Positions 1 to 7,528 of a stretch of DNA of 64,000 bases are shown piece after piece (position 1 is the stretch's first letter; the number at the start of each line of letters is the position of its first letter). The DNA comes from Fischerella muscicola PCC 7414 (GTDB lineage: Bacteria > Cyanobacteriota > Cyanobacteriia > Cyanobacteriales > Nostocaceae): contig NZ_AJLK01000150.1 in the NCBI RefSeq assembly GCF_000317205.1, positions 38,484 to 102,483 of the forward strand, given 5' to 3'. The notes below the pieces were generated by a model. The model was not told the DNA's origin. It worked only from the letters and a program-made list of their open reading frames with translations, and searched no databases. Both the position numbers and the translations under genes were made by a program.

Positions 1-2
1 CT

Positions 3-599
3 ACAGAATTTGAAAAAACAAGTTTAGGTTGGCAGAGTTCTCAATTTCAGCAACAAATTGGAGAATGGCTGGAATATCAGTGGTCTCGTCTTAATCCCAC
101 ACTACCAGAATTGCCTTCTGGCTGGTCGATTGATTCTTGGTTTATCTCGCTCTTAAAGTTTCTGTTGTGGCTGGGAGTCGGTGTATTTGTGGTTTGGCTA
201 GTCTGGTGGTTGTGGCGAGAATTTAGTCCTTATTTATATTCCAGACTAGCTGGAGGTAGTAGTTCTAACTCTGCTTGCCAAACAGCAAACGTTGAGTTGT
301 CAGCAGCAAAATTATTGACGCGATCGCAAGAATTTTACCGACAGGGAAACTACCGTGATGCTTGTCGCTATCTTTACTTAGTGATGTTACAGCACTTGCA
401 CGAAAAAGGTATTCTACCCCATAAAAAAAGCCGTACCGATGGCGAGTATTTACAACTTTTGCGCTTGTCATGTCCCCAAATCCAGCCCTATGAAACTCTA
501 ATTACAACTCATGAGCAGTTATGCTTTAGTGATGCTGAGATGCTTGCTGAAAATTACGAGCATTGTCAGCAAGCATATCGGGAAATCTTTCAAGAATAG
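3..599 (+). CDS. DUF4129-domain membrane protein, 5'-truncated by window edge
   Basis: The frame is open from the first bases of the window, so the gene starts upstream and only the C-terminal part is seen. A membrane segment (FLLWLGVGVFVVWLVWWLW) is followed by a cytosolic region with a DUF4129-like pattern: YRQGNYRDACRYLYLVMLQ, then a stretch matching the conserved Y-x-x-x-L and final YEHCQQAYREI helices. DUF4129 proteins sit in MoxR/DUF58 clusters and often resemble the C-terminus of transglutaminase-like membrane proteins. The next gene starts 6 bp after the stop, so the two are probably co-transcribed. The exact biochemical role is unknown. Family assignment is from motif recall, not from a search. 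Confidence 0.8.
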   Translation, partial: TEFEKTSLGWQSSQFQQQIGEWLEYQWSRLNPTLPELPSGWSIDSWFISLLKFLLWLGVGVFVVWLVWWLWREFSPYLYSRLAGGSSSNSACQTANVELSAAKLLTRSQEFYRQGNYRDACRYLYLVMLQHLHEKGILPHKKSRTDGEYLQLLRLSCPQIQPYETLITTHEQLCFSDAEMLAENYEHCQQAYREIFQE

Positions 600-605
600 T
601 ATTAG

Positions 606-1703
606 ATGAAACCTTCAAATCGCCTAATCTGGCTAGGTGCGATCGCTATTGCAGTATTAATTTTACTAACCATCATTGCTGCTCCCAGTAATAGCAAAAT
701 TAACAGTGGTTCTACTTATGGTCTTGCTCCTGATGGTTACGGAGCCTGGTATGCTTTTATGCAAGACCGTGGAACAACAATCAAGCGCTGGCAAAAGCCT
801 TTTGATGAATTAAAGAAAGAAAAACGTCCTGTAACACTGTTGCAAATTTACAGCCAACTAAACCACCCGGTTCTATTATCCCAAGAAAGAGAATGGGTGG
901 AAGCAGGCAATACTCTGGTAGTTTTGGGTGTGCGTGAACGGGTAACAGCAGCCAACTTTAGCACCATGCAAAATTCGCCCTTTGGCGATGTCAAAATTGA
1001 AACACGACGACGATTGGCGTCCATATCTGATCAGGAAAAAATTTCTTTAGGCGATCGCTTTGGTGCTGTTGTTTGGGAAGAAAAGCGTGGTAAAGGCAAA
1101 ATAATTTTTTCTACTACTCCCTATTTAGCTGCGAATGCCTACCAAGATTATCCCAGTAATTTCCAGTATTTAGCCAGCTTGGTTAGCCAAAAAGGTAACT
1201 TATTATTTGTGGATGAGTATATTCACGGTTATAAAGATCCCGAAGTCAGAAAAAGTCAAGGGGAAGGGGATTTGTTTAGTTATTTAGCTAAAACCCCATT
1301 ATTGCCAGCATTTATTCAGGTATGTATCTTACTATTAGTGTTAATTTGGGCCCATAATCGCCGCTTTGGTAAGCCTGTAGCTTTGGAGACACCAGAACTA
1401 GATAATAGCGAAGCTTATATTCAAGCACTAGCTGGAGTACTGCATAAGGTCCAATCCACCGATTTTTTGGTAGAAATGATCGGCAAAGAAGAACAGTTAC
1501 AACTACAAAAAACCTTAGGTTTAGGGTCAGATTTACTAGATAGACAAACTTTAGTCAATACCTGGCAGCAACAAATTCGCACTGCAACAGCAGAACTTGA
1601 TGCTGTTTTGCAACAATCTCCAAAGCGTCGCATGAGTGAACGAGAGTTGATTAGTTGGTTAGGAAAGTGGCAAACCCTAAGGAGAATGAAAAATAATGCT
1701 TAG
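606..1703 (+). CDS. DUF4350 domain-containing membrane protein
   Basis: A 365-residue protein with an N-terminal membrane helix (LIWLGAIAIAVLILLTIIAA), a periplasmic domain of about 200 residues containing the typical DUF4350 opening (YGLAPDGYGAWYAFMQDRG), and a second membrane helix near residue 240 (FIQVCILLLVLIWAHNRRFG), then a cytosolic helical tail. DUF4350 proteins are regularly encoded with MoxR ATPases, DUF58 and DUF4129 proteins, and all four are present here. The start is 6 bp after the DUF4129 stop. Function is not established; a chaperone-like or envelope-maturation role is inferred from context only. Confidence 0.85.
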   Translation: MKPSNRLIWLGAIAIAVLILLTIIAAPSNSKINSGSTYGLAPDGYGAWYAFMQDRGTTIKRWQKPFDELKKEKRPVTLLQIYSQLNHPVLLSQEREWVEAGNTLVVLGVRERVTAANFSTMQNSPFGDVKIETRRRLASISDQEKISLGDRFGAVVWEEKRGKGKIIFSTTPYLAANAYQDYPSNFQYLASLVSQKGNLLFVDEYIHGYKDPEVRKSQGEGDLFSYLAKTPLLPAFIQVCILLLVLIWAHNRRFGKPVALETPELDNSEAYIQALAGVLHKVQSTDFLVEMIGKEEQLQLQKTLGLGSDLLDRQTLVNTWQQQIRTATAELDAVLQQSPKRRMSERELISWLGKWQTLRRMKNNA

Positions 1704-2542
1704 TTATGTGAATTAATCATTAGTTTCTAGAGAAGCGATACAAATAATCTATCAGTGTTCATCTGTGTTTATCTGTGTACCCTACGGGAAGCCCTACGGG
1801 TACTCTACCTTGAAGCCGGGCTTCGCCCGTGTACGGGGGTTCGCATACCCTTACCTTAAGCCCATGAGCGCGTCTACGTGACGGGAAGCTGCGCCACTGC
1901 GGTGGACTCTTCTCCCGGCATAAAGGAGCCACTGCGCCCTTGGGGGTTCCAACAGTTGTAGCACGTGGCGTCACGTGGCGTCCAAGACTGCGACCCCCTC
2001 ACCGCTTGCGCGTCTACGTTAAACAAAATAAAACTGGACAATTGCCAAAAAACCTTATGTTGCTTGTTCAATTCACATTAGAAGTAAATTGAGGCTGTAA
2101 ACAAAATTGAGGTTTAGAGAAATCGAACACCGTGCAAGGCGATGAACACAGATAGACACAGATAGATGATTCGTAGGTATTTATGTTAGGTGTTGGCTGG
2201 GTATACCACTTCTAGCTTACATGGCTAGAAACACGATTAATCACATCTGTGTGATTAATTGCATTTCTACTTCATCAGTGTGTATCTGTGTGCATCGGTG
2301 TACCCTGCCTTAAGCCGCTACGCGTCTACGATGTCTCAAATTTCATTGCAAACCGCTATATAATTTATTGTCTAAATTCGGTAACTGTGCATTAAGTAAA
2401 AAAATGACTATAAAGGTTGGTTAATAGTTTTGGTTGGTAGTTGGTTATTCTATTTATCACTATCCACTGTAGGGACGCACAGCTAGCTGTGTATCCCTAT
2501 TAACCACTAACTACTAACCACTAACAACTAACAATTAAAAAA
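1704..2542. repeat. 839-bp repeat-filled intergenic region
   Basis: No convincing gene. The first half is GC-rich against an AT-rich background and is built of short repeated pieces: decamer runs (ATCTGTGTTT, 1751-1780), a CACGTGGCGT direct repeat (about 1962-1981), CGTCTACGT words, and a piece at 1891-1950 that shares the words GCGGTGGAC and CCCGGCATAAAG with the duplicated element at 12720-12923. The second half has the reverse-oriented decamers (2140-2168) and more at 2270-2303. Short open frames on the minus strand here follow the repeats and have no family features. The region separates DUF4350 from moxR, which are usually adjacent, so it may be a later insertion. Confidence 0.75.
2236..2259. 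other. Perfect hairpin (10-bp stem, TCTG loop)
   Basis: ATTAATCACA pairs exactly with TGTGATTAAT around a four-base loop. It lies in the middle of the repeat-filled gap and lacks a T-run, so it is not a clear terminator; it could be an operator-like palindrome or simply part of a repeat. Confidence 0.5.
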
Positions 2543-3493
2543 ATGAGCGAAACCCACACTGTATTTAATCGCCTTAGTCAAGCTTTAAACCGAGTCATTG
2601 TTGGGCAGTCTGGCATTGTACAACAGCTACTCATTGCACTGCTGGCAGGTGGACACGTAATTTTGGAAGGTGTGCCAGGAACTGGTAAAACACTCCTGGT
2701 AAAAGTTTTGGCACAGATCATCCAAGCGGAGTTTCGTCGTATCCAACTCACGCCGGATGTCTTACCCGCAGATATTACTGGTACAAATATTTTTGACTTA
2801 AATAGTCGCAGTTTTACCCTGAAAAAGGGGCCAGTGTTTACTGAAGTGCTGTTAGCAGACGAAATTAACCGCACTCCCCCCAAAACCCAGGCGGCGCTAC
2901 TAGAAGCAATGGAAGAAATGCAGGTAACGCTGGATGGTGAAAGTTTGCCACTACCAGATTTATTTTGGGTAATCGCCACACAAAACCCTTTGGAGTTTGA
3001 GGGTACTTATCCTTTACCAGAAGCACAACTAGACAGATTTATATTCAAGCTAGTGGTTGATTACCCAGATGAAGTAGCAGAAAAACAAATGTTACTAAAT
3101 CGACAGGCGGGGTTTGCAGCACGACGCTTAGATATTGCTAGCCTTAAACCAGTGGCAAATGTAGCAGAAATATTACAGGCGCGGCAAGAAGTCAAACAAG
3201 TCCAAGTTTCGGAAGCAATCATAGATTATCTTTTGGCATTGGTAAGAACATCGCGACAGCACCCAGATTTAGCTTTGGGTGCATCACCCCGCGCTGCTAC
3301 TTCTTGGTTTGTGACAGCACAAGCAACGGCATACTTAGCAGGTAGGGATTTTGTTACTCCCGATGATGTCAAAACTGTTGCAACTCCACTGTTGCGTCAT
3401 CGTTTGCTGTTGAAACCAGAAGCACTGTTAGATGGTTTGCAAATTGATGCAGCGATCGCTTCAATACTTAATAAAGTGCCAGTACCAAGGTAA
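2543..3493 (+). CDS. MoxR-family AAA+ ATPase
   Basis: A 316-residue AAA+ protein of the MoxR branch. Walker A is GVPGTGKT (about residues 43-50), Walker B with the catalytic acidic pair is LLADEINR (about 103-110), the sensor-1 asparagine is in WVIATQNPLEFEGTYPLPEAQLDRF, and the C-terminal lid has the MoxR-type GASPRAATSW motif. MoxR ATPases are chaperones that act with DUF58/VWA-domain partners to assemble or activate membrane or metal-dependent complexes. The DUF58 partner lies about 500 bp downstream. The ATG has no strong Shine-Dalgarno; the upstream 70 bp is an ACTAACAAC-type low-complexity repeat. Confidence 0.93.
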   Translation: MSETHTVFNRLSQALNRVIVGQSGIVQQLLIALLAGGHVILEGVPGTGKTLLVKVLAQIIQAEFRRIQLTPDVLPADITGTNIFDLNSRSFTLKKGPVFTEVLLADEINRTPPKTQAALLEAMEEMQVTLDGESLPLPDLFWVIATQNPLEFEGTYPLPEAQLDRFIFKLVVDYPDEVAEKQMLLNRQAGFAARRLDIASLKPVANVAEILQARQEVKQVQVSEAIIDYLLALVRTSRQHPDLALGASPRAATSWFVTAQATAYLAGRDFVTPDDVKTVATPLLRHRLLLKPEALLDGLQIDAAIASILNKVPVPR

Positions 3494-3523
3494 TTATTTG
3501 AGTTGGATTTGCTTGAAGTTCTG

Positions 3524-3559
3524 GTTTCAATCCCTGATGGGGATTTATTAATTTGCAAC
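3524..3559 (-). CRISPR. Orphan 36-nt CRISPR-type repeat
   Basis: A 36-nt unit reads GTTTCAATCC at its left end and TTTGCAAC at its right end, with an inner AATCCCTGATGGGGATT hairpin. On the minus strand it begins GTTGCAAA and ends GGGATTGAAAC, the usual form of cyanobacterial CRISPR repeats. There is only one copy: flanking DNA shows no second repeat at 30-45 bp on either side, and no cas genes are in the window. It fills a third of the 91-bp gap between moxR and the DUF6888 gene. It is either a relic of an array, an excised/integrated fragment, or a repeat co-opted for regulation. Confidence 0.6.
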
Positions 3560-3584
3560 CGTTAAAACTGAATAGAAGGCGATA

Positions 3585-3773
3585 ATGAAGAAACCAGTAG
3601 AGCCAACGCCTAAGCAGGCAATAGCTGCAATTATCGTCTGCGCTCAATTGACAAGAGTTTATAAACGGATAGACTTAGTCAGGCTAGATGAGCGTGATGG
3701 AAGTATCTACATACTAGCTAACGATTCAATTGAAGCGCAGATCAAACCAAATGGAGAAGTGATTTGGTTATGA
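3585..3773 (+). CDS. DUF6888-type small protein
   Basis: A 62-residue protein with the line IDLVRLDERDGSIYILANDSIEAQIKPNGEV... typical of a small cyanobacterial family I recognise as DUF6888. The C-terminal half looks like a beta-rich module. Its stop codon overlaps the start of the next gene in an ATGA arrangement (3770-3773), so the pair is translationally coupled, as in many toxin-antitoxin or two-subunit systems. No function is known to me. It sits between moxR and the DUF58 gene on the same strand, an unusual insertion into that cluster. Confidence 0.65.
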   Translation: MKKPVEPTPKQAIAAIIVCAQLTRVYKRIDLVRLDERDGSIYILANDSIEAQIKPNGEVIWL

Positions 3774-3967
3774 CAAAACCAGATTTCAGCCAAATGACAA
3801 AACAAGAATTGAGAGCATATGTACTTGCCCATCGGGATGATTTGGAAGCTTTCTATGCTTATGTGGATAGAATGAAACAGCAACCTGGAGTGATTGTTAC
3901 TTCAATGGAGCAATTAGAGCAATTGATTCGAGAAAGGGAAGACAATCAGACATCCCGAACCGACTAA
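3770..3967 (+). CDS. DUF6887-type small protein
   Basis: A 65-residue acidic helical protein beginning MTKPDFSQMTKQELRAYVLA, with HRDDLEAFYAYVDR in the middle, a pattern I recognise as DUF6887, which is commonly paired with DUF6888. I place the start at ATG 3770, overlapping the upstream stop by ATGA; an in-frame TTG lies two codons earlier but inside the preceding gene. The strong coupling implies a stoichiometric partner of the upstream protein. Function is unknown; antitoxin-like behaviour is only a guess from size, pairing and helical composition. Confidence 0.65.
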   Translation: MTKPDFSQMTKQELRAYVLAHRDDLEAFYAYVDRMKQQPGVIVTSMEQLEQLIREREDNQTSRTD

Positions 3968-3993
3968 CCCTAATCTCCGCATATCTTAAGATA

Positions 3994-5328
3994 ATGATTC
4001 CCTCAAAACGAGTTTATTTACTTTTAATTTTAGGAATTGCGATCGCCTCTACTTTAGCGATCTTTTTTGGCGTTCGTGCTAGCATCACTATGATTTTGCT
4101 ATATGATGCCGTAGTTTTGGCATCTATGGTTGTGGATGGTTTGTTAGTTCGTCGTCAGCGGGTGCAGGTGTCACGGGAATTACTACCGCGCTTGTCTGTA
4201 GGACGGGATAATCTGGTAGTACTGCGAGTTACTTCGGGAAAAACTCAGGCAATCATTCAAATTCGCGACTATTACCCAAGTGAGTTTGGCGTATCTACAC
4301 CAACATTGCACGCTGCAATTCCGAGTCAAACCACTGAGGAACTAACTTATACTGTCCACCCAACCCAACGGGGAGAATTTCCTTGGGGAGATATCCAAGT
4401 CAGACAACTCGGTGCTTGGGGTTTAGCTTGGGACGATCGCAAGATTCCCCAAAGTCTGAAAGTTTGGGTTTATCCAGATTTAGTCGGATTGCGATCGCTT
4501 TCTATTCGCTTGACATTGCAATCTTCTGGTGCTATTCGTCAGTTTCGCCAGTTGGGAATTGGCACAGAGTTTGCAGAATTGCGAAACTATCGTACAGGTG
4601 ATGATTTGCGGTTGATTGACTGGAAAGCAACGGCGCGGCGGGTTGGTTATGGGAATACACCGCCATTAGTCAGGGTATTAGAACCGGAACAAGAGCAAAC
4701 TTTGTTGATTTTGCTGGATCGGGGAAGATTGATGACAGCAAAAGTCCAGGGTTTGCGACGGTTTGACTGGGGTTTAAATGCAACTTTATCTTTAGCTTTA
4801 GCAGGATTACATCGAGGCGATCGCGTCGGGGTAGGTGTATTTGATCGCCAGATGCATACATGGATTGCACCTGAAAGAGGACAAAATCATTTAGGAACTC
4901 TGATTGATCGCTTGACTCCAATTCAACCAGTGCTACTGGAATCGGATTATATGGGTGCGGTAACTCATGTTGTCCAACAACAAACTCGTAGAGCCTTAAT
5001 CGTAGTCATCACCGATATAGTTGATAATACTGCCTCTGCTGAACTGCTGGCTGCCCTTTCTAGACTTACACCCCGCTATCTTTCTTTTGCTGTCACTTTA
5101 CGCGATCCCCAAGTAGATCGTCTGGCGCATATTTCCCCGACAGCAGACTTTGAGGGAGTGAAAAATGCTTATACCCGGGCAGTTGCTTTAGACTTATTAG
5201 CACAGCGACAAGTAGCATTTGCCCAACTCAAGCAAAAAGGTGTGTTAGTACTCGACGCACCCGCAAATCAAATTACAGAACAACTAGTAGATAGATATTT
5301 GCAACTCAAAGCGCGGAGTTTACTTTAA
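3994..5328 (+). CDS. DUF58 domain-containing protein (MoxR partner)
   Basis: A 444-residue protein with two N-terminal membrane helices (about 5-50), an Ig-like segment, and the DUF58 signature FAELRNYRTGDDLRLIDWKATARR around residues 190-215, followed by a VWA-like domain (LLILLDRGRLM... and ALIVVITDIVD). DUF58 proteins are the usual partners of MoxR ATPases. The gene begins 26 bp after the DUF6887 gene, so the order moxR, DUF6888, DUF6887, DUF58 is probably one transcript. Its 3' end overlaps the convergent larE gene by 9 bp. Confidence 0.9.
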   Translation: MIPSKRVYLLLILGIAIASTLAIFFGVRASITMILLYDAVVLASMVVDGLLVRRQRVQVSRELLPRLSVGRDNLVVLRVTSGKTQAIIQIRDYYPSEFGVSTPTLHAAIPSQTTEELTYTVHPTQRGEFPWGDIQVRQLGAWGLAWDDRKIPQSLKVWVYPDLVGLRSLSIRLTLQSSGAIRQFRQLGIGTEFAELRNYRTGDDLRLIDWKATARRVGYGNTPPLVRVLEPEQEQTLLILLDRGRLMTAKVQGLRRFDWGLNATLSLALAGLHRGDRVGVGVFDRQMHTWIAPERGQNHLGTLIDRLTPIQPVLLESDYMGAVTHVVQQQTRRALIVVITDIVDNTASAELLAALSRLTPRYLSFAVTLRDPQVDRLAHISPTADFEGVKNAYTRAVALDLLAQRQVAFAQLKQKGVLVLDAPANQITEQLVDRYLQLKARSLL

Positions 5329-6126
5329 AACCCGATTTAATTTGCCACTGCTATAACCTTCTAAATCTAGAGTGACGTAGATAAAACCAAACTCTTGAAA
5401 TGTGGTGACAACTGTGTTTAAATCTGTATTCAAGACAAAATTTTTGATTTTTTCTGGTGGTAATTCAATCCTGGCAGTGTCGCCTTCTGAACGAACCCGT
5501 AAATTCTGCCATCCCAACTTACGCAGAAAAATTTCTGCCCTACCTACACGTTGTAACTTCGCTACAGTAATTTCTTCGCCATAAGGAAAACGAGAACTCA
5601 GACAAGGTTGGGCGGGTTTATCCCACCAAGGTAAACTTAGTTGTTGGGAAAGTTGCCGCACTTCGGCTTTGGTAATCCCAACTTCTGCTAGAGGCGATCG
5701 CGCACCTCTTTCTTTTGCCGCCTGAATTCCTGGGCGATAATCATGCAAATCATCAGCATTCACCCCATCTACTACGTAGGGATAACCCATTTCTACAGCT
5801 AAAGGTTTGAGGGTATCGTGCAATTCACTTTTGCAGAAATAACAACGGTTAACAGGGTTAGAAGTGTAATTAGGATTTTCCATCTCATGTGTAGTGATGA
5901 TTTGATGGGGAATCCCAATCGTTGCTGCTTGAATTTTAGCATCTTCCAATTCTTCAGGTAACAGACTTGGCGAAACAGCTGTCACTGCCAAAGCGCGATC
6001 GCCCAAGACATCATAAGCAACCTTAGCAACCAAAGTACTATCAACACCACCAGAGTAAGCAATTAAAGCTTGGTTCATCTGGGCGAATATTGCTTTAAGT
6101 TGCTCAAGTTTTTCTGTCAGCATCAT
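5320..6126 (-). CDS. larE: LarE-type ATP-dependent sacrificial sulfur transferase
   Basis: A 268-residue PP-loop protein. The ATP pyrophosphatase loop is SGGVDST (about residues 25-31). LarE incorporates sulfur into the pyridinium ring of the nickel-pincer cofactor of lactate racemase. The family cysteine is in PCLSSRFPYG (C175), and a C-x-x-C pair is in NRCYFCKSEL (C95, C98). A set of three cysteines fits the LarE variants that carry an iron-sulfur cluster rather than those that sacrifice a single cysteine; this is inference. larB, larC and larA are not in the window, so the cofactor route cannot be confirmed. The start could also be the next codon (ATGATG). Confidence 0.88.
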   Translation of the reverse strand: MMLTEKLEQLKAIFAQMNQALIAYSGGVDSTLVAKVAYDVLGDRALAVTAVSPSLLPEELEDAKIQAATIGIPHQIITTHEMENPNYTSNPVNRCYFCKSELHDTLKPLAVEMGYPYVVDGVNADDLHDYRPGIQAAKERGARSPLAEVGITKAEVRQLSQQLSLPWWDKPAQPCLSSRFPYGEEITVAKLQRVGRAEIFLRKLGWQNLRVRSEGDTARIELPPEKIKNFVLNTDLNTVVTTFQEFGFIYVTLDLEGYSSGKLNRVLK

Positions 6127-6707
6127 TTTCTAGCCTAGCCAAAACCCCATAATTTACATTGTAGTTAGTGGTTGGTGGTTGGTGGTTGGTTGTTGGTGGT
6201 TGGTTGTTGGTGGTTGGTTGTTGGTGGTTGGTGGTTGGTGGTTGGTGGTTGGTGGTTGGTTGTTGGTGGTTGGTTGTTGGTTGTTGGTTGTTGGTTGTTG
6301 GTGGTTGGTGGTCATTTGTCAAAAGTCATTGGTCATTAGTTACTATTTATTCTCCTCACACCCCCACACTGCCCACACTCCTCATACTCTCCCTTCCTGT
6401 GTCCTCCTTGTCTCCCTAGTCGCCAAATGTATCAGATAGTGAAGCGATATTACTTATTTACTACTATCTACTAACAACCAACAACTAACAACCAGCAACT
6501 AACAACTAACAAATAACAACCAACAACTAACACAATAAAATATCCCCACAACTGGTTGGTAACTTGACGGAGATTCCGCCAGAGCCACTAGCAAGTGTGG
6601 GGAGTATGATGGTATTAAGAAATAATGATCAATTTCAGGTGCTATTTTGCACTTAGACAAGCTCAAGCAAAACTACACCTTGAGACAGTGTGACTACTGA
6701 CTTTCGA
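6127..6707. other. Intergenic region between larE and apcD
   Basis: No gene supported. It contains the GGTTGGT tandem repeat next to larE, then C-rich and ACAACTAAC low-complexity stretches to about 6540, then a structured part near 6544-6602 where CCCCACA pairs with TGTGGGG across a 45-base loop, just beyond the apcD stop. Apparent open frames over the tandem repeat encode only W, L, V and G runs. Confidence 0.7.
6167..6312 (+). repeat. G-rich tandem repeat (GGTTGGT / GGTTGTT units)
   Basis: About 145 bp made of GGTTGGTGGTTGGTTGTT-like units on the plus strand. GG pairs spaced by TT, T or TGT recur without break, the pattern of two-tetrad G-quadruplex formers. It lies 40 bp upstream of the larE start, so on the larE coding strand it is a C/A-rich leader. 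Confidence 0.9.
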
Positions 6708-7193
6708 TTAAGACATCGCTTGAATGATGTAATCAAAGTAAGGTGCTGCTTCAGCAGAGTCGCCTGCATTCAGTAAATCAAGGGAGGCTTTTTTCAAGCA
6801 GTTGATGGCTTCTACCATTCCAGGTACAGGAACACCCAAGGAATTGTACATTTCTCGCACACCTATTAAACCAATTTTTTCGATTGGTTCTTTGTCGCCA
6901 GCAAGTACGCCATAAGTAATTAGGCGTAAATACCAGCCAAAATCACGGATACATAAAGCACGTTGGCGTTCTCCGTAGGCATTGCCTCCTGGCGAGATAA
7001 AATCAGGACGCTTTTGCCAAAGCTGTTTGGTAGCTTCCTGAACAATCTTTTTTTCATTTTCAGCTAGGGTACTAGCAATGCGTACCCGCTGTTCGCCAGT
7101 TTGCAAAAACTCTTTGATGCTTTTGAGTTCACCACTGCTGGGATAACGCAGTTCGTCGTCGGCTTTGAGAATAACTTGGCTTACTACAGTCAT
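6708..7193 (-). CDS. apcD: Allophycocyanin alpha-B subunit (ApcD)
   Basis: A 161-residue phycobiliprotein. The chromophore-binding cysteine is C81 in [17 protein letters not shown], and the sequence from [16 protein letters not shown] to the C-terminal [12 protein letters not shown] matches ApcD rather than ApcA, for example [18 protein letters not shown]. ApcD is a terminal emitter of the phycobilisome core and routes energy to photosystem I. It stands alone here, as apcD usually does, away from apcABC. Upstream (7194-7440) is G-rich repeat DNA, leaving little room for a conventional promoter beyond about 70 bp. Confidence 0.95.
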   Translation of the reverse strand: MTVVSQVILKADDELRYPSSGELKSIKEFLQTGEQRVRIASTLAENEKKIVQEATKQLWQKRPDFISPGGNAYGERQRALCIRDFGWYLRLITYGVLAGDKEPIEKIGLIGVREMYNSLGVPVPGMVEAINCLKKASLDLLNAGDSAEAAPYFDYIIQAMS

Positions 7194-7528
7194 GATATTG
7201 AATCACGAGATTTATTATTTGCTAGTTTAACGAGTCTTGTGGACACAAGTGAAGGGGGATTGAGGAGATGGGGAGGTGGGGAACTCGGGGTCCCCTCTGG
7301 GGATTAGGGGCTGTGGGGAGATGGGGAGATGGGGAGGTGGGGAACTCGGGGTCCCCTCTGGGGATTAGGGGCAGTGGGGAGGTGGGGAGTGTGAGGAGTG
7401 TGAGGAGTGTGGGGAGTAGGGGAATAATTACTAACTACTAACCACCAACAAACAACAAACAACAACCAACCACTAACCACTAACCACTAACCACTAACAA
7501 ACAACAACCAACAATCAACTATCGACAA
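7194..7528. other. Repeat-rich intergenic region between divergent apcD and rlmD
   Basis: No gene supported. It holds a 47-bp G-rich direct repeat (7265-7311 and 7326-7372), GTGTGAGGA runs to 7425, and an ACTAACCACTAACAAACAAC low-complexity tract to 7528. Promoters for both genes must lie in its outer ends, but no clear -35/-10 pair stands out. Confidence 0.7.
7265..7372. repeat. Two 47-bp direct repeats with GGGGAACTC / GGATTAGGGG ends
   Basis: Copies at 7265-7311 and 7326-7372 are essentially identical. Each contains GGGGAACTC, an inner CGGGGTCCCC palindrome and GGATTAGGGG. The same bounding words recur at 12720-12811 and 12832-12923 (opposite strand) and at 25366-25409, with different interiors. 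Confidence 0.85.

Noticed and set aside
1759..2071. Minus-strand open frames in the repeat-filled gap
   Set aside because: They track the repeated elements and lack any domain or conserved start.
6168..6439. Open frames over the GGTTGGT repeat on both strands
   Set aside because: Products are runs of W, L, V, G or of P, T, N, Q dictated by the repeat; no ribosome site or family.
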